From: an uncultured Desulfobacter sp.
Lineage (GTDB): Bacteria; Desulfobacterota; Desulfobacteria; Desulfobacterales; Desulfobacteraceae
Length of the DNA stretch: 64,000 nucleotides
Direction of reading: 5' to 3'
NCBI RefSeq assembly: GCF_963664415.1
Contig: NZ_OY761443.1
Coordinates: forward strand, 372,001-436,000
The notes beneath the pieces are model-generated. The model was not told the origin of the DNA and did no database searches. It was given only the letters and a program-made list of their open reading frames with translations. Positions 63,051 through 64,000 of the stretch are shown in pieces (position 1 is the stretch's first letter; each line of letters begins with the position of its first letter). The position numbers and the translations under genes were made by a program.

Positions 63051-63962
63051 TTATTTTTGTGCTAGATAAAAATTTAAGGTCAATGTTTTTTCAACCGGAT
63101 AGGATTCAATATGCTTCAAATTAAAACCTGTCCGATCCATCCACCCTGAAATCTGCCGACGGGTAAAACCCAGCCAAACACCGCCGATAATATCTTTGAT
63201 CTGTTCCTGATTGTGTTTTAAAAAATCCACCAAAAGAAACAAGCCTCCGGGGTTAAGAACCCGGTATACTTCCTGAATCGCCTTTTCAGGTTCAGACACG
63301 TGGTACAACACCATACTCATCAACGCGGCATCAGCCTCCTGTTCACGCATGGGAAGATGTTCCAGCTCTCCGATGCGAAGCTCTAAATTTGAGCTTTCCG
63401 GCAATCGAAGCCTGGCCTGTTCAAGCATTTCAGGAGAGACATCCACGCCGATAAGGGTCTTTTTTCCACTGTCAAGGAGAGCTGCAAGCATCTCACCGGT
63501 ACCACAACCGAGATCAGCAATAATTGAGGCCTCTTGAAGATGAGGTTCAAACACAAGGGTGGGATTAAAATTACCAAGAATCTGTTTTTTCAAGCGGTCC
63601 CACCGAGGCGCAGCGGTCTTAAAAAAACGTCGAGATTTATTTTTTCTCAGCGTAATACATTGCTGTGTGCGGGCCAGATCTTCCTGAAATACAGGATCGC
63701 TTTCAAGCTGTCTGCAGGCAAGGACGGCAAGTTCCCGGTTATATCCTTTTTTATTCGTGGTATAGTACATGAAGCTGCCGTCTTTACGAGAAACCAGCAA
63801 GCCTGCTTCAAGTAGAATTTTCAAATGCCGGGATACCCCGGACTGCACCATGTTCACCACGGAGACAATTTCATTCACATTGAGTTCAAAATGCTCCAGG
63901 ATAAACAAAAGCCGCAACCGGGTGGGATCAGATAAGGCCTTAAACTGTTTTATGATTTCCAT
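63051..63962 (-). CDS. ArsR-type regulator fused to SAM methyltransferase
   Basis: 303 residues. N-terminal ArsR winged helix (FKALSDPTRLRLLFILEHFE, GVSRHLKILLEAGLLVSRKD) and C-terminal class I methyltransferase (IIADLGCGTGEMLAALLDSG, LMSMVLYHVSEPEKAIQEVY, RVLNPGGLFLLVDFLKHN). This fusion is found near methionine/SAH-cycle genes in other bacteria and may link methylation to DNA binding. The upstream 38 bases do not show enough to judge a riboswitch. Followed by manC. Confidence 0.88.
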   Translation of the reverse strand: MEIIKQFKALSDPTRLRLLFILEHFELNVNEIVSVVNMVQSGVSRHLKILLEAGLLVSRKDGSFMYYTTNKKGYNRELAVLACRQLESDPVFQEDLARTQQCITLRKNKSRRFFKTAAPRWDRLKKQILGNFNPTLVFEPHLQEASIIADLGCGTGEMLAALLDSGKKTLIGVDVSPEMLEQARLRLPESSNLELRIGELEHLPMREQEADAALMSMVLYHVSEPEKAIQEVYRVLNPGGLFLLVDFLKHNQEQIKDIIGGVWLGFTRRQISGWMDRTGFNLKHIESYPVEKTLTLNFYLAQK

Positions 63963-64000
63963 AAAAATAAAGGGTGAGCCATTTAGGATTAAATAGTGAT

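Overview
The window reads as a chromosomal segment of an anaerobic member of the Desulfobacterota, probably a Desulfobacteraceae-like sulfate reducer. This assignment is an inference. It rests on the gene mix: menaquinone methyltransferase, an FmdE-family protein, DUF503, COG2509, YjfB, a PEP-CTERM protein and an HprK-like/PqqD/radical-SAM operon. No phylogenetic marker was computed.

Layout. (1) 1-2266: end of a dTDP-L-rhamnose operon (rmlA-rmlC-rmlD, minus strand). (2) 2508-6699: a peptide-maturation-like locus on the minus strand. A very good sigma70-type promoter (6671-6699) precedes four overlapping or near-abutting genes: HprK-like ATPase, PqqD-like carrier, Ser-His S26 signal peptidase and radical SAM/SPASM protein. 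A separately spaced 47-residue peptide gene with a strong ribosome site and a PEP-CTERM protein follow. (3) 7430-13732: a decaying COG0523 GTPase/ExbB/ExbD/TolC/RND locus, broken by frameshifts, deletions and an IS1634-family insertion sequence. (4) 13981-19103: Tat-exported metallo-beta-lactamase-fold protein, polytopic membrane protein, GntR regulator with a 35-bp palindrome upstream, and a PAS/GAF protein. (5) 19199-26073: nitroreductase, and a MarR-regulated RND efflux operon with a near-identical operator motif before marR and before the pump genes. (6) 26198-38496: housekeeping genes (QueD, DnaJ, MenG/UbiE, Ppc, PurU and others) with several small genes. (7) 38586-48544: a 9.9-kb integrative element in a tRNA-Leu(UAA) gene. 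It has an integrase, AlpA-like protein, primase-polymerase/SF3 helicase followed by an AT-rich tract with 9-bp iterons, a Nu1-like small terminase, an S49 head-protease-like protein and a GNAT toxin-antitoxin-like pair, but no capsid, portal, tail or large terminase genes. That is the profile of a phage satellite. (8) 48787-63962: FmdE-like protein, a 1008-residue membrane protein of unknown function, the YdbH/YnbE/YdbL envelope operon with a rhomboid protease carrying a DnaJ-C-like tail, a dynamin-like GTPase, AlgH/YqgE, ManC and an ArsR-methyltransferase.

The strongest candidates for undescribed biology are the 47-residue peptide with its radical SAM/PqqD/S26/HprK-like operon, and the compact satellite-like island with its own candidate origin. 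A dispersed palindromic repeat (at least four good copies, one partial) links several intergenic regions.
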